From Pelagibacterium sediminicola (lineage in GTDB: Bacteria > Pseudomonadota > Alphaproteobacteria > Rhizobiales > Devosiaceae), in assembly GCF_003390885.1 (NCBI RefSeq), contig NZ_QMEL01000003.1, positions 248,001 to 312,000 of the forward strand: DNA of 64,000 bases. Direction: 5' to 3'. The translations under genes were made by a program, and so were the position numbers. Of this stretch, positions 9,872-19,574 are shown one piece after another; within the stretch, counting starts at the first letter, position 1, and each line of letters starts with the position of its first letter. The notes under the pieces are model-generated. The model was not told where the DNA came from, did not search any database, and saw only the letters and a list, made by a program, of their open reading frames with translations.

Positions 9872-10126
9872 TCAACGGGCTTTTGGAAGCGCTTCGGCTA
9901 TCGAGACGACAAAGTCGAACAGCTTGCGGTCTTCCATGATTGCAAAATTGATGTTGCCCGCCTCCAGGTTGTGGATCAGCGCATCGCGGGCCTCGTCTGC
10001 GGCCTGTCTGCCGCCAATCTCGGCAATGCGCTGAAGCAGGAAAGACAGGCTCAGATAGAGCGAGTTGACGACAATTTTCATTTCGTCGACTTCGGTGCCC
10101 GATTGGATCGTGTCGGTATTGATCAT
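9872..10126 (-). CDS. Hypothetical protein, 84 residues
   Basis: I do not recognise the family. The ORF has a good ribosome site (GAGGG shortly before the ATG at 10126) and codon use like its neighbours. The product is mainly predicted helix with a hydrophobic stretch at about residues 18-35 (VVNSLYLSLSFLLQRIAEIG) that looks amphipathic rather than clearly membrane-spanning. It lies 92 bases upstream of the HTHP gene on the same strand and may be its operon partner. The 218 bases to the next gene hold no further ORF I can support. Confidence 0.55.
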   Translation of the reverse strand: MINTDTIQSGTEVDEMKIVVNSLYLSLSFLLQRIAEIGGRQAADEARDALIHNLEAGNINFAIMEDRKLFDFVVSIAEALPKAR

Positions 10127-10344
10127 TTCTACCCTCGAAATTGGATGCTGATATCACATCGCGTGACGTAACAATCAAACTGAGGGATCGGGCCATTTGT
10201 TCCGGCTCTCGCCGGGCGGCTCCAATTTTCCGGCGGAACCACGACCCGCCGCATGCGCGGGTCGAAGCGATTGCCGACCTGGGCGGAAATAAAGGCGCGC
10301 GCGCCAACGAGGCATAAGCCGGCCGCGCGCCCTGCGATCGTCGG

Positions 10345-12528
10345 TCAGTCCGATCCCTTGGCCAGTGTGCGGGGAGTCACGATCCGCTTCTGATAGGCAT
10401 AGATCGCGATACCCACCGCGAGGCCAATGACATCGGTCAGCCAGCCGCCCTCGATCATTGCCAGCGCGGCCACCAGAAGGATCGCCCTCAGAACCGGGCC
10501 GATCCGGCCAAAGAAATATCCCTGCACGGCCGAGGAAAGCAGGAAGACCCCTAGCGTCGCGCTGGCCGCGACATGAACGATGTCGAGCCAGGCGCCCTGC
10601 ATGAGCAGTTCGTGGCTGTAAAAGAACATGAATGGCACGATAAAGGCGGCGAGCCCGAGCTTGAACGCCTCGACCGAAGTACTCATCGGTTCGGACCCCG
10701 AAAGCCCGGCGCCGGCATAGGCGGCAAGCGCAACGGGCGGGGTGATCGCCGACATCACAGCATAATAAAAGACGAAGAAATGGGCGACCAAAACCGGGAT
10801 GCCAAGTTGGACGAGGCCGGGGGCGACTACCGCTGCCGCCACCGCATAAGCTGCCGTCGTCGGCATACCCATGCCGAGAATGATGGAAATGCACATGGCG
10901 AAGAACAGCGCCAACACCTGGTTCGCCTCCGCAATCGAGAGCAGGAGCGTCGAGAAACGCGCGCCGACTCCGGTCAGCGCGATGACGCCGACGATAATTC
11001 CGGCAGCGGCGCAGACGGCCACCAGTTGGATCGCCATGCGGGCGGCCATGTCTAGCGCCTTGAGCACCGCTCGGACGCCCATCTTGTAGGGAGTGAGCCA
11101 GGATACGACCGCTGCCGACGCCATGGCCATGGTCCCGGCCCGGATCACCGAATAGCCGGAAAACAGCGTGAAGATCAGGATGATGATGGGCAGGAAAAGA
11201 TAGACTTGGCGCGCCAGCACGCTGAACCTGGGCAATTCAGAGCGCGGCAGGCCCTTCATGTCGAGCTTGGCGGCCTGAAGGTCGACCATGAAATAGACGG
11301 AAACGAAATAGAGCAGAGCGGGAATGATCGCCGCGATCACAATGTCGGAATAGGCGATGCCGGTAACCTCGGCCATGATGAAGGCCCCTGCCCCCATGAT
11401 CGGAGGCAGGATCTGCCCGCCCGAGGATGCGGTCGCCTCGATCGCCGCGGAGCTTTTGGCCGGGTATCCGACCTTTTTCATCAACGGGATGGTGAGCGAT
11501 CCAGTCGCCACCACATTGCCCGCCGAGGTGCCGTTGATCATGCCCATCAGGCCCGAGGCGAACACGGCCACCTTGGCCGGTCCGCCGCGTGCCCGGCCAG
11601 CGGTGGCAAAGGCGAAATTGACGAAATAATCCGAGACCCTCGAAGCCTGGAGAAAGGCGGCAAAGGCGATGAACAGGATGATATAGGTCGATGAGACCGC
11701 AATCGGGGCGCCCAGAATGCCCTGATCGGTGAAGATATAGGTGAAGAACCTTTCGGGCGAATAGCCGCGATGGTTGAGAAAGCCGGGAAGATAAGGACCG
11801 AAGAAGGAATAGGCGATGAACACACCGGCGATGACGACAAGCGCGAGCCCGGCCACGCGGCGCGTCAGTTCGAGGATCAGCATCACGCCGACCAGCGCGG
11901 CGTAAAAATCGGCCGGCAGGGCGAGCGCGGTGCCCGCACGCAAGCGGATCGGGCCGACATTGAACAGGATATAGCCCATCATGGCGATGGCAGCGAAACC
12001 GAGCAGCCAGTCGGCCAGATAGATGCGCTCGCGATGCCGATCGGCAAAGACCCAGCCCGAAACGATCGCGGCGCCAGTACCCACGATCAACGGAATGCCG
12101 TAAGTTCCGAAGACGAAGGCATCGGGCATGCGGATATTGGCGAACCAGAGACCGGCCCAGGCATAGGCGACCATCAGGAAACCGTATCCGATCCCGGTCG
12201 CCGCAATGGCCAGCAACCCCCATTCGAGCGGGCCGCGCCGGGGCGTGGCGGGTGCATCGTCCGTGAGGTTGAGCGCGGAATAGATGAGAAAGCCGATGAA
12301 CAGTCCCCCCGCAAGATGCAGCATGCGGTAGGTCCATGTTTCCAGAGGATAAAGATTCATTACCGCGATGTGGAACGCGGTGTAGAGAATACAGAACGCG
12401 GTGACGGTCCAGCTCAACCGGCCCATGGGCGCGCGCTGATTGGTGGCGAGCGGCTCGTCATCCGTCCCCTGCGCAATCATCGGACCGGCGTCGTTCGCCA
12501 TTGCCTGTTGCTTGTCGGTCTGCGTCAT
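10345..12528 (-). CDS. TAXI-type TRAP transporter fused permease
   Basis: The inner-membrane part of a TRAP secondary transporter in which the small (4 TM) and large (12 TM) subunits are fused, as is usual in the TAXI class. It is 727 residues and very hydrophobic, with a cytoplasmic N-terminus of about 40 residues. Conserved large-subunit loops are visible: FASGLMGMINGTSAGNVVATG, GGQILPPIMGAGAF, and later ILGMGMPTTAAY and SAITPPVALAAYAGAG. Its binding protein is encoded 87 bases upstream. The substrate is not shown by the sequence; relatives carry glutamate, dicarboxylates or sialic acid. A DctB/DctD-like sensor-regulator pair lies upstream on the same strand. Confidence 0.9.
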   Translation of the reverse strand: MTQTDKQQAMANDAGPMIAQGTDDEPLATNQRAPMGRLSWTVTAFCILYTAFHIAVMNLYPLETWTYRMLHLAGGLFIGFLIYSALNLTDDAPATPRRGPLEWGLLAIAATGIGYGFLMVAYAWAGLWFANIRMPDAFVFGTYGIPLIVGTGAAIVSGWVFADRHRERIYLADWLLGFAAIAMMGYILFNVGPIRLRAGTALALPADFYAALVGVMLILELTRRVAGLALVVIAGVFIAYSFFGPYLPGFLNHRGYSPERFFTYIFTDQGILGAPIAVSSTYIILFIAFAAFLQASRVSDYFVNFAFATAGRARGGPAKVAVFASGLMGMINGTSAGNVVATGSLTIPLMKKVGYPAKSSAAIEATASSGGQILPPIMGAGAFIMAEVTGIAYSDIVIAAIIPALLYFVSVYFMVDLQAAKLDMKGLPRSELPRFSVLARQVYLFLPIIILIFTLFSGYSVIRAGTMAMASAAVVSWLTPYKMGVRAVLKALDMAARMAIQLVAVCAAAGIIVGVIALTGVGARFSTLLLSIAEANQVLALFFAMCISIILGMGMPTTAAYAVAAAVVAPGLVQLGIPVLVAHFFVFYYAVMSAITPPVALAAYAGAGLSGSEPMSTSVEAFKLGLAAFIVPFMFFYSHELLMQGAWLDIVHVAASATLGVFLLSSAVQGYFFGRIGPVLRAILLVAALAMIEGGWLTDVIGLAVGIAIYAYQKRIVTPRTLAKGSD

Positions 12529-12615
12529 TTCGTCTGGCCTCCCACAAAGAGGGGCGGCACATTCTTTGTCAAAGAATCCGCCGCCCGCAAGTTTACCCGA
12601 ATGGTGTCGCGTGTG

Positions 12616-13590
12616 TTAGCCGCGCAATTCGTCCGGGATGTCCACGCCGATCTCGTCGAAATAACGCACGGCGCCGGGGTGGTACGGCAGGAAGGTGTTC
12701 TTGTCGACATTGGCGGGGATGGTTTCCGCCGCGGTCGAGTGAATCTGAACCATACGCTCAGTGTTCTCCATCACCAGCTTGGTGATCTCGTAGGCCAGAG
12801 ACTCGGGCATGTCGGCGTGAGACACTGCGAAGTTCCAGAGCGCGACCGTCGGACCGACCTCTTCAAACCCCTGATAGGTGCCGGCCGGGACGTCGAAAGC
12901 GGCAAGTTCGGGCCGTACCTCAAGAATTTTTCCACGTTCCTCTTCGGTGAACCCGAAGATCTGGACGTCGTTCTCGGCGGCGATCTGCGCGAACGCCGCG
13001 ATAGGCACGCCGGCGGCGAAGGTGAAGGTGTCGATCAGGCCGTCCTTGACCTGGCCGACCGCGTCATTGGCCCCCGAATAGGTAATTTCGGGCGAAACGC
13101 CGAGTATTTCAAAGAATCGCGGCCAGTAGGTCGCCGCGGTGCCGCCGGCGGGGCCGACCGAGACGCGCTTGCCGTCGAGATCGGAAACCCCCGAAATGCC
13201 CGACGCGGTCAGCGCAACGGCCTGAAACGGTGTCTGGTACATCGGGAACAGGGCGCGCAGATTCTTGTGCTCGAGGCCCGGGGCGAGTTCGGACATCCCG
13301 GTCCAGGCTTCGTAGGCCGGCCCCATGGTGACGAGGCCAACCTGGTGATCGCCAGTCTCGACCAGCGTGGCGTTCTGCACCGGCCCCCCGGTCACTTCGC
13401 CCGAAGCGTTGATGCCCAGTTCCTCGGTGATCAATCCGCCGAGGCCGGTGCCGTAGATGAAATAGGTGCCGCCCTGGCTGGCGGTGCCGATGGTCAAGCT
13501 CGAGGGCCAGCCATCACGATCCTGCGCGATCGCCGGACTTACCGCAAGCGTTGCCGCCGCCGCAAACGCGGCAAGAGAAAAAAGGCGCAT
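12616..13590 (-). CDS. TAXI-family TRAP solute-binding protein
   Basis: The periplasmic receptor for the permease encoded next door. The 324-residue product starts at 13590 with a cleavable signal peptide (MRLFSLAAFAAAATLAVS, cut after AIA-Q), behind a GGGAGG ribosome site. The mature part opens with SLTIGTASQGGTYFIYGTGL, the TAXI signature, followed by GDHQVGLVTMGPAYEAW and RALFPMYQTPFQAVA. The frame runs open about 500 bases upstream, but that part only shadows the regulator gene. The 223 bases to the next gene hold the promoter; I looked for a sigma-54 site there and found none I trust. Confidence 0.92.
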   Translation of the reverse strand: MRLFSLAAFAAAATLAVSPAIAQDRDGWPSSLTIGTASQGGTYFIYGTGLGGLITEELGINASGEVTGGPVQNATLVETGDHQVGLVTMGPAYEAWTGMSELAPGLEHKNLRALFPMYQTPFQAVALTASGISGVSDLDGKRVSVGPAGGTAATYWPRFFEILGVSPEITYSGANDAVGQVKDGLIDTFTFAAGVPIAAFAQIAAENDVQIFGFTEEERGKILEVRPELAAFDVPAGTYQGFEEVGPTVALWNFAVSHADMPESLAYEITKLVMENTERMVQIHSTAAETIPANVDKNTFLPYHPGAVRYFDEIGVDIPDELRG

Positions 13591-13813
13591 TGTAATCCTC
13601 CCTTGAGATCTGGTCTTGCATGTGCGGGCACGAGACCCGTCCAGCCCTTGCCTTAGTGCCGGACACAGCCGCACTGAAAGCGCGGAAAACCGGTTCTGCA
13701 ACAGCACAAATGCGAAAAAGCGCAATTTTTCGCGCTCCGGAGGACCCGATGGGTGGATTTGGTGACATCGGCGCCGTGGCGCGGGTGGAAATCCACCCCA
13801 AAGGGCGTAAACG

Positions 13814-15178
13814 CTATTTGTCCTCGGCGGGCTCCGCCTCGAACCTGGCGCGCTCGAGATCGTATTTCTGCATCTTCTCATAGAGCGTCTTGCGCGAAAG
13901 GCCCAGCGATTCGTATACCGGCTTGAGACTGCCGCCGTGAGCGATGAGGGCATTTTCGATGACGCCCTTCTCGAACGCGGCCACGCGGTCGGCGAGCCGG
14001 CTCGAGATCTCTTCGCCCCCGGAACCGTCCGGATCGACGACCGGCATGCCGAGATCGAGCGCATAGCGGTCCGCCGCGTTGCGCAATTCGCGCACATTTC
14101 CCGGCCATTGCCGGTCGGCGATAGCGGCGATCACGTGGGGGGACACGCTCACGGGGTCGCGGCGATAACGCGCCGCCGCCTCGGTCAGAAGCTGCATGAA
14201 GAGCAGCGGGATATCCTCGCGACGCGCGGAAAGGGGCGGCACGGTAAGGGTGATGACGTTGAGCCGATACAAGAGATCGGCACGGAACCGCCCCGCCTCC
14301 ACGTCGTCCTCCAGTCCGGTCTTGCTGGTGGCAAGGAAGCGCACATCGAGCGGCAGGGGATCGTTGGCCCCCAACCGGGTAATCACCCGCTCCTGAATGA
14401 CGCGCAGGAGCTTGCCCTGAACATCGAGGGGCATCGAGCCGATCTCATCGAGCAGGATCGTGCCGCCCTGCGCCAGCTCGAACTTGCCGAAACGGGCGCG
14501 CAGCGCACCGGGGAACGCGCCAGCCTCATGACCGAACAGTTCGCTTTCGATGAGGCTGGCCGGGAGCGCGGCGCAATTGATGGCCACAAAGGGCCGGTTG
14601 GCGCGCGGCGAAAGATCGTGCAGGGCGCGGGCCACCACTTCTTTACCCGACCCGGTCTCCCCCACGATCAGAACGTCCGCATCGGTCGGCGCAACGGTAC
14701 GCAGCTTGCGCCGGAGATCGACCATGACGTTGGAGCGCCCGACAAGCCGCTGCTCGACATCGTCGCGCTGCCCGGCAACGGCGCGTAGTACGCGGTTTTC
14801 GAGTACCAGCCGCCGGTAACCCAGCGCCCGGCTGGCGATCTCGGCGAGCTGGGAGGAAGCAAACGGTTTTTCGATGAAATCATAGGCCCCCTCGCGCATG
14901 GCGCGTACGGCAAGCTGCACATCGCCATGGCCGGTAACGAGGATGACCGGCACGTCGCGGTCGATGGCGTGAAGCCGGTTCATCAATGTCAGCCCGTCCA
15001 TCCCCGGCATGCGGATATCGGCGATGACGATGCCGGAAAAGCCGAAACCGGCCAGTTCCAGCACCCGTTCGGGGTTGGCGAAATGCTTCACCTCGAAGCC
15101 GGCGAGATCAAGCGTCTGGGCCGTCGAGAGGCGAAGCTCTTCCTCATCATCGACGAGCAGGATATGCCCCGCATTCAT
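13814..15178 (-). CDS. DctD-like sigma-54-dependent response regulator
   Basis: An NtrC-class activator of 454 residues with three domains. The receiver domain is at about 1-120 (DDEEE near the start, phosphoacceptor aspartate in IVIADIRMPGMDG). The AAA+ domain is at about 145-370 (Walker A GETGSGKE, Walker B GGTILLDEI). A Fis-type helix-turn-helix at the C-terminus reads SLKPVYESLGLSRKTLYEKM. The loop that touches sigma-54, normally GAFTGA, reads GAFPGA here. The start overlaps the sensor-kinase stop by four bases, so the two are translationally coupled. The target is probably one of the flanking TRAP transporters, by analogy with DctB/DctD control of dicarboxylate uptake. Confidence 0.9.
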   Translation of the reverse strand: MNAGHILLVDDEEELRLSTAQTLDLAGFEVKHFANPERVLELAGFGFSGIVIADIRMPGMDGLTLMNRLHAIDRDVPVILVTGHGDVQLAVRAMREGAYDFIEKPFASSQLAEIASRALGYRRLVLENRVLRAVAGQRDDVEQRLVGRSNVMVDLRRKLRTVAPTDADVLIVGETGSGKEVVARALHDLSPRANRPFVAINCAALPASLIESELFGHEAGAFPGALRARFGKFELAQGGTILLDEIGSMPLDVQGKLLRVIQERVITRLGANDPLPLDVRFLATSKTGLEDDVEAGRFRADLLYRLNVITLTVPPLSARREDIPLLFMQLLTEAAARYRRDPVSVSPHVIAAIADRQWPGNVRELRNAADRYALDLGMPVVDPDGSGGEEISSRLADRVAAFEKGVIENALIAHGGSLKPVYESLGLSRKTLYEKMQKYDLERARFEAEPAEDK

Positions 15179-17061
15179 TGGGCAGGCTCCAATACCAACC
15201 CGGCCGGTGCATCCGCCGTTTTGAGAACGATGGTGAAGACAGCGCCCCCTTCCGGGTGATTTCTTGCAAGAAGTTCGCCGCCGAAATCCTTGATGATATT
15301 ATACGATATTGAAAGCCCTAGCCCCAATCCCTTCCCTACCCCCTTGGTGGAGAAGAAGGGATCGAAGATCCGGCCGCCCAGCCCCAAGGAGATCCCCGGC
15401 CCATGGTCGCGGACGGCGATGGTCACCTCCCCTCCATCTTGCCGCGCGGTGATCTCGACGGTCCGGCTTTCCTCCTCGTTCACCGCGTCGATGGCGTTTC
15501 CGATGATATTGACCAGAACCTGCTGCAACCGGACCGGGCCGGCCATGACGGTGATCGGCGTGTCCCCCAGATCGATTGCAAGCGTTGCCTCGCCGGCCTT
15601 GAGACGCCAGCCGATGATCTCGAGGGCATCTGCGAGCACCTGGCCAAAATCGACGGGGCGGAGACGCTGGTTGGGTTTGCGCGCGAAATTGCGCAAGTGC
15701 TTTGAGATCGAGGCCATGCGTTCTATCAGCCCCGCAATGCGCGCCACATTGGCGCGGGCGTCTTCCACTCGGCCGCGATCGATGAGCACGAGGGCGTTAT
15801 CGGCATAATTGCGTGTCGCCGCCAGTGGCTGGTTGAACTCGTGCGAGAGCGCGGCCGACATCTGGCCGAGGGCGGCGAGTTTTCCGGCCTGCACGAGATC
15901 GGACTGGGTCTTGCGCAGCATTTGTTCCGTTGTCCGGCGCTCTCCGATTTCAGCTTCGAGCATGGTGTTGACCGCCGCCAGTTCGGCGGTGCGCTCGATG
16001 ACGCGGCGTTCGAGCTGTTCATGGGCGGCACGCTCGATCTGCCGGCGTTCGCGCAGGCGGGCCCGGCGCTGGAAATAGATGGCGATCGAGAGCGTCACAA
16101 GGCCAAGCGCGAGAACGGCGATGGAGACGGTATTGAAGGCCTGCGCCCGCGCCGACGCCGTATCGAGAAGCACCTTGACCGACCATCCGGCCTCGGACAT
16201 GTCCTCGTTCAGGACGAGAAATTCGCGGGTCGAACCGGCATGTGCTTCGACACTCATCAACCTGAAACCGCCGTCATGAGTTTGCTCAGCGGCAGGCAAG
16301 TGCCTCAAGGTAACATCGGCATAGCGGCGCGTTTCCGCCGTGCGCTCCAGAAGAGTTTCGCTCACCGGTGCCAGCGACATGAACAACCAGTCGGCCTTGC
16401 TGGTCATGAAGATGACCCCTTCGGGGTCGGTAACGATGATCTCGAAATCTCCCCCCCGCCAGGTCTCCTCGATGGCATCGAGATCGATCTTGATGACCAC
16501 GACGCCAGCGATTCTGCCTTCAGCCCGGATGGGTGCCCCGAAATAGTAACCGCGTTTGAACGAGGTGGTGCCCAGCGCAAAAAAGCGCCCTTCCCGCCCC
16601 GCCATGGGCTCAAGGAAATACGGTCGGTACGCAAAATTGTTGCCGACAAAGGGGGCGTTGGTGTCGTAATTGCTCGCCGCTATGGTGTTGCCATCGGCAA
16701 GCATGACGTAGAGATCGGAAGATTCGAGCAGGTCGTTGACCTCCTTGAGCCACCGGTTCATCTCATCGACAAAAGCGGCGTCATCCGGGTTGGACACCAG
16801 TTTTATTATGCCCTCGTCCTCGGCCAGAAGCTCGGGCAGACGTTCATAGCGCTGGAGCTGCCCGCGCAGCACGGCAGTGGCAAGCCGCAACGTATTCTGG
16901 CCGCGCGCCTCGGCCTCCGAAAAATAGAATCGCGTGGCATAGGTACTGCCCCATCCCGCCGTGGCGAGGAGCAGCCCCAGCGCCACGAAGCCCCACGCCA
17001 GCCAGCGACGGCGCTGAACCAGCCGTGGATCACTCATGATATGATCTGCGGAATCTGCCAT
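15175..17061 (-). CDS. DctB-like sensor histidine kinase
   Basis: The membrane sensor partner of the regulator that follows. It is 628 residues. A first membrane helix at about 18-38 (WLAWGFVALGLLLATAGWG) and a second near 300 (SIAVLALGLVTLSIAIYF) enclose a periplasmic double-Cache-like ligand domain with RPYFLEPMAGREGRFFALG. A coiled coil follows, then the phosphoacceptor region AALSHEFNQPLAATRNYADN. The catalytic domain shows VNIIGNAIDA, DHGPGI and GKGLGLGLSISYNI. The 138 bases to aroQ hold no gene. As with DctB, it should sense an organic acid outside the cell; which one is not shown. Confidence 0.9.
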   Translation of the reverse strand: MADSADHIMSDPRLVQRRRWLAWGFVALGLLLATAGWGSTYATRFYFSEAEARGQNTLRLATAVLRGQLQRYERLPELLAEDEGIIKLVSNPDDAAFVDEMNRWLKEVNDLLESSDLYVMLADGNTIAASNYDTNAPFVGNNFAYRPYFLEPMAGREGRFFALGTTSFKRGYYFGAPIRAEGRIAGVVVIKIDLDAIEETWRGGDFEIIVTDPEGVIFMTSKADWLFMSLAPVSETLLERTAETRRYADVTLRHLPAAEQTHDGGFRLMSVEAHAGSTREFLVLNEDMSEAGWSVKVLLDTASARAQAFNTVSIAVLALGLVTLSIAIYFQRRARLRERRQIERAAHEQLERRVIERTAELAAVNTMLEAEIGERRTTEQMLRKTQSDLVQAGKLAALGQMSAALSHEFNQPLAATRNYADNALVLIDRGRVEDARANVARIAGLIERMASISKHLRNFARKPNQRLRPVDFGQVLADALEIIGWRLKAGEATLAIDLGDTPITVMAGPVRLQQVLVNIIGNAIDAVNEEESRTVEITARQDGGEVTIAVRDHGPGISLGLGGRIFDPFFSTKGVGKGLGLGLSISYNIIKDFGGELLARNHPEGGAVFTIVLKTADAPAGLVLEPAQ

Positions 17062-17199
17062 TATAGCGTACTACCATCGGCGCGAACGCACCCTCCCCTA
17101 AGGATGCGCGGCCGTTTGAAGCTTATGCCATGCAGGTCAGGCTGGTAAATAGAGACGTATGGTGCGCCTATAGCCACATCCACAAAACGGACATGGCTA

Positions 17200-17637
17200 T
17201 CACAGAAGATCAGTTCGACCGCACATGGCCCTGACGGCGACACCATAGCCTTCGGCGCCCAGGCCGGCCATCACAGCGGTGGCGACCCGCGAGACATGGG
17301 AATGGTGGTAGACCGCTTCGCGGCGGTGAACGTTGGTTATGTGCAACTCGATGATCGGCCCGTCAAACATCCTGAGCGCGTCATAGAGCGCCAGCGAGGT
17401 GAAGGTGAAGGCGGCCGGGTTGATGATGATGCCCCCTGCGCTGTCGATCGCCTCGTGTACCCAGTCGATCAGCTTTTCCTCGCTGTTGGTCTGGCGGAAC
17501 TCTACGTTGCGTTCCCCGGCAGCTTCCCGGCACATCGCTTCGATCTGGGCCAGGGTCGTTGTGCCGTAAAGATCGGTTTCCCGCAGGCCAAGCCGGTTGA
17601 GATTGGGGCCGTTGAGGACATAGATCGGTTTGGTCAT
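17200..17637 (-). CDS. aroQ: Type II 3-dehydroquinate dehydratase
   Basis: It interconverts 3-dehydroquinate and 3-dehydroshikimate, in the shikimate pathway or in quinate breakdown. The 145 residues match the small dodecameric type II enzyme: VLNGPNLNRLG at the start, the catalytic tyrosine in TDLYGTTTL, the substrate loop IIINPAAFTFTS and the ELHITNVHRRE block with its histidine. It begins 18 bases after the dctM stop and is the last gene of the TRAP operon. That suggests a catabolic copy used on imported substrate rather than the biosynthetic gene; this is inference from position. Confidence 0.92.
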   Translation of the reverse strand: MTKPIYVLNGPNLNRLGLRETDLYGTTTLAQIEAMCREAAGERNVEFRQTNSEEKLIDWVHEAIDSAGGIIINPAAFTFTSLALYDALRMFDGPIIELHITNVHRREAVYHHSHVSRVATAVMAGLGAEGYGVAVRAMCGRTDLL

Positions 17638-17655
17638 GATTGTTTTCCGAAAGGA

Positions 17656-18957
17656 TTAGCCCGAATAGCCAAAAAGGCGCGGGATGAGGAGAGGAATGTC
17701 GGGAACGAGCGTGATGAGCACCAACGCGCCCAGCAGCCCCAGAAGAAACGGTACCGTGTCGCGCAATATGGCGCCAAGGGGGGCGCCGGAGACGCGTTTG
17801 ACGACGAACAGCAGCATGCCGTACGGCGGCGTGACGAGCCCGAGCATGACGTTAAACACCACAACCACCCCGAAATGTACCGGATCGATCCCCAGCGCAT
17901 GCGCGGTTGGCAACAGCACCGGTACGACGATGAGGATAATGGTCGTGCCTTCAAGCAATGCACCAACAAGCAACAACAGCACATTGACCATCAAGAGGAA
18001 CATCAGTGGCGACAGCTCGAAGCTGAGCAGGAACTGATTGATATTGCTGGGAATGTTCTCGACGGTAATCACGTAGTTGAACACCAGCGCGGCGGCGATC
18101 AGCATGCCGATCGATGTCGTCGTGCGGGCAGCCGATTGAAGCGAGTCGTAGAACTGCCGAAGGCCGACATCGCGGTAGACGACCATCGAGACGAAAAGCG
18201 CATAGCCGGCCGCAACGGCAGCTGCCTCCGTCGGGGTCATCATGCCCCCGCGCAAGCCCAGGATCAGCACGACAGGCAGCATCAATGCCGGTATGGCCTT
18301 GAGAGTGAGCCCAGGAAGCTCCCGCAGCGGCACGGGAGGTTCGGTTGGGAAATTCTGGCGTCTGGCGCTCCAGCCGACCAACATCATCTGGCTTACCGTG
18401 ATCAGGAGGCCGGGCATGATGCCCGCAAGAAAGAGGTATCCGATCGATACGTTTGAAACGAGGGCGTAGATGACCATGGGGATCGAAGGCGGCAGGATCG
18501 GCGCGACGACGGCGACGACGGCTGTGAGGGCAGCGGCGAAGCTCGGCGTATATTTCCCATTATGGGTCATAAGCTTCATCATGACCTTGCCCATGCCCGC
18601 CGCATCCGCGATCGCAGAGCCGGACATGCCCGCAAAAAGAAGGCTCTGAAGCACATTGACCTGCGCCAGCCCGCCCCGGAAGCGTCCCACAAGAGCATTG
18701 GAGAAATTAAGCAATCGCATCGTCATCGAGCCCGAGTTCATGAACTCGGCGGCAAGAATGAACAGCGGCACCGCGAGCATGGTATAGCTCGTGAACATGG
18801 AATTGAGCAGTTGCTCGGCTGCCGTTCCCATGTCGAGGCCGGCAAGAAAGAGATAGAGGATCGAAGCAGCGATCATCGAGTGCCCGATCGGCAGGCCGAA
18901 AAGCGCCAGTCCCACCAGCGTGATGATGCAAACGACAAAGGGATCGAACAGGTTCAT
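17656..18957 (-). CDS. TRAP transporter large permease (DctM family)
   Basis: The 12-helix transport subunit of a DctPQM system, which imports an organic acid with sodium. It is 433 residues, normal length. Typical features are LAGLDMGTAAEQLLNSMFTS, the loop AGMSGSAIADAAGMGKVMMK, APILPPSIPMVIYA, and near the end VTPPYGMLLFVVKRVSG. It overlaps dctQ by four bases and precedes aroQ by 18. Gene context suggests a shikimate, quinate or dehydroshikimate substrate. Confidence 0.93.
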   Translation of the reverse strand: MNLFDPFVVCIITLVGLALFGLPIGHSMIAASILYLFLAGLDMGTAAEQLLNSMFTSYTMLAVPLFILAAEFMNSGSMTMRLLNFSNALVGRFRGGLAQVNVLQSLLFAGMSGSAIADAAGMGKVMMKLMTHNGKYTPSFAAALTAVVAVVAPILPPSIPMVIYALVSNVSIGYLFLAGIMPGLLITVSQMMLVGWSARRQNFPTEPPVPLRELPGLTLKAIPALMLPVVLILGLRGGMMTPTEAAAVAAGYALFVSMVVYRDVGLRQFYDSLQSAARTTTSIGMLIAAALVFNYVITVENIPSNINQFLLSFELSPLMFLLMVNVLLLLVGALLEGTTIILIVVPVLLPTAHALGIDPVHFGVVVVFNVMLGLVTPPYGMLLFVVKRVSGAPLGAILRDTVPFLLGLLGALVLITLVPDIPLLIPRLFGYSG

Positions 18958-19469
18958 AGAGTCGAACTCGCTTTGGGGTCGTCCCCCCGCTTGCGCGGCC
19001 GGTTACGCAGCGCGGTCCACAGAATCCAGACATAGCGGCAGACCACGCCCAGAACGAAAAGGATGTAGATCGAAAAGAGGTAGTCGAACCGGATCTTGAG
19101 GTAGGCGGTCGACTGCACCTTCATGAACAGCACGTAGTCGAGGATGGCGGGCAGCGAGAACAGGTAAAGGCCGATCAGGGCGAGTGAGGTAATGACCGTG
19201 AAGATACGGCGGACGCTTTCGCGTACCGAGCCGTAAAGCAGGTCGAACCGGATCTCCTCTTCCTCGCGGACGACGAACGCCGCGCCCCAGAGAACCATCC
19301 ACAACCACATGACGACCGTAAGCTCAAAGCTCCAGCCGGTCGAAAAATTGAAAAGATAGCGCAGGGTAACCTGTGCCATGAAGGCAAAGAACATCACCCC
19401 GAGCATAAGCGCCTGAATATTCTCGGCACGCCGGTACAGCCAGCGCCCGATCATCGCAATACGGTCCAT
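18954..19469 (-). CDS. TRAP transporter small permease (DctQ family)
   Basis: The four-helix subunit of the same transporter, 171 residues. The helices lie at about 20-40, 55-75, 95-115 and 135-155, with the DctQ-type block VTLRYLFNFSTGWSFEL and EEEIRFDLLYG. The ATG at 19469 (MDRIAMIGRWLYRR) is chosen because GAGGAGG stands about 9 bases before it. The frame extends 22 codons further without a ribosome site. It lies between dctP and dctM in one operon. Confidence 0.9.
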   Translation of the reverse strand: MDRIAMIGRWLYRRAENIQALMLGVMFFAFMAQVTLRYLFNFSTGWSFELTVVMWLWMVLWGAAFVVREEEEIRFDLLYGSVRESVRRIFTVITSLALIGLYLFSLPAILDYVLFMKVQSTAYLKIRFDYLFSIYILFVLGVVCRYVWILWTALRNRPRKRGDDPKASSTL

Positions 19470-19574
19470 CCGGGAAGCCCTCCTCACTATCGGTCCGGCA
19501 AGGATAGCCGGACCGACGGGAGCCGAAAATGACAAAGGCGCCGCGGGACACGGCCCGCGGCGCCTTTGTGCCGG

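Noticed and set aside
11770-13656. Long plus-strand frames opposite the TAXI transporter, the sensor kinase (15841-17148) and dctP (19566-20720)
   Set aside because: All lie opposite clear genes, show composition typical of antisense frames and lack recognisable domains.
13591-13813. A sigma-54 promoter for the TAXI transporter
   Set aside because: I searched for GG and GC elements at the required spacing on the minus strand and found only partial matches.
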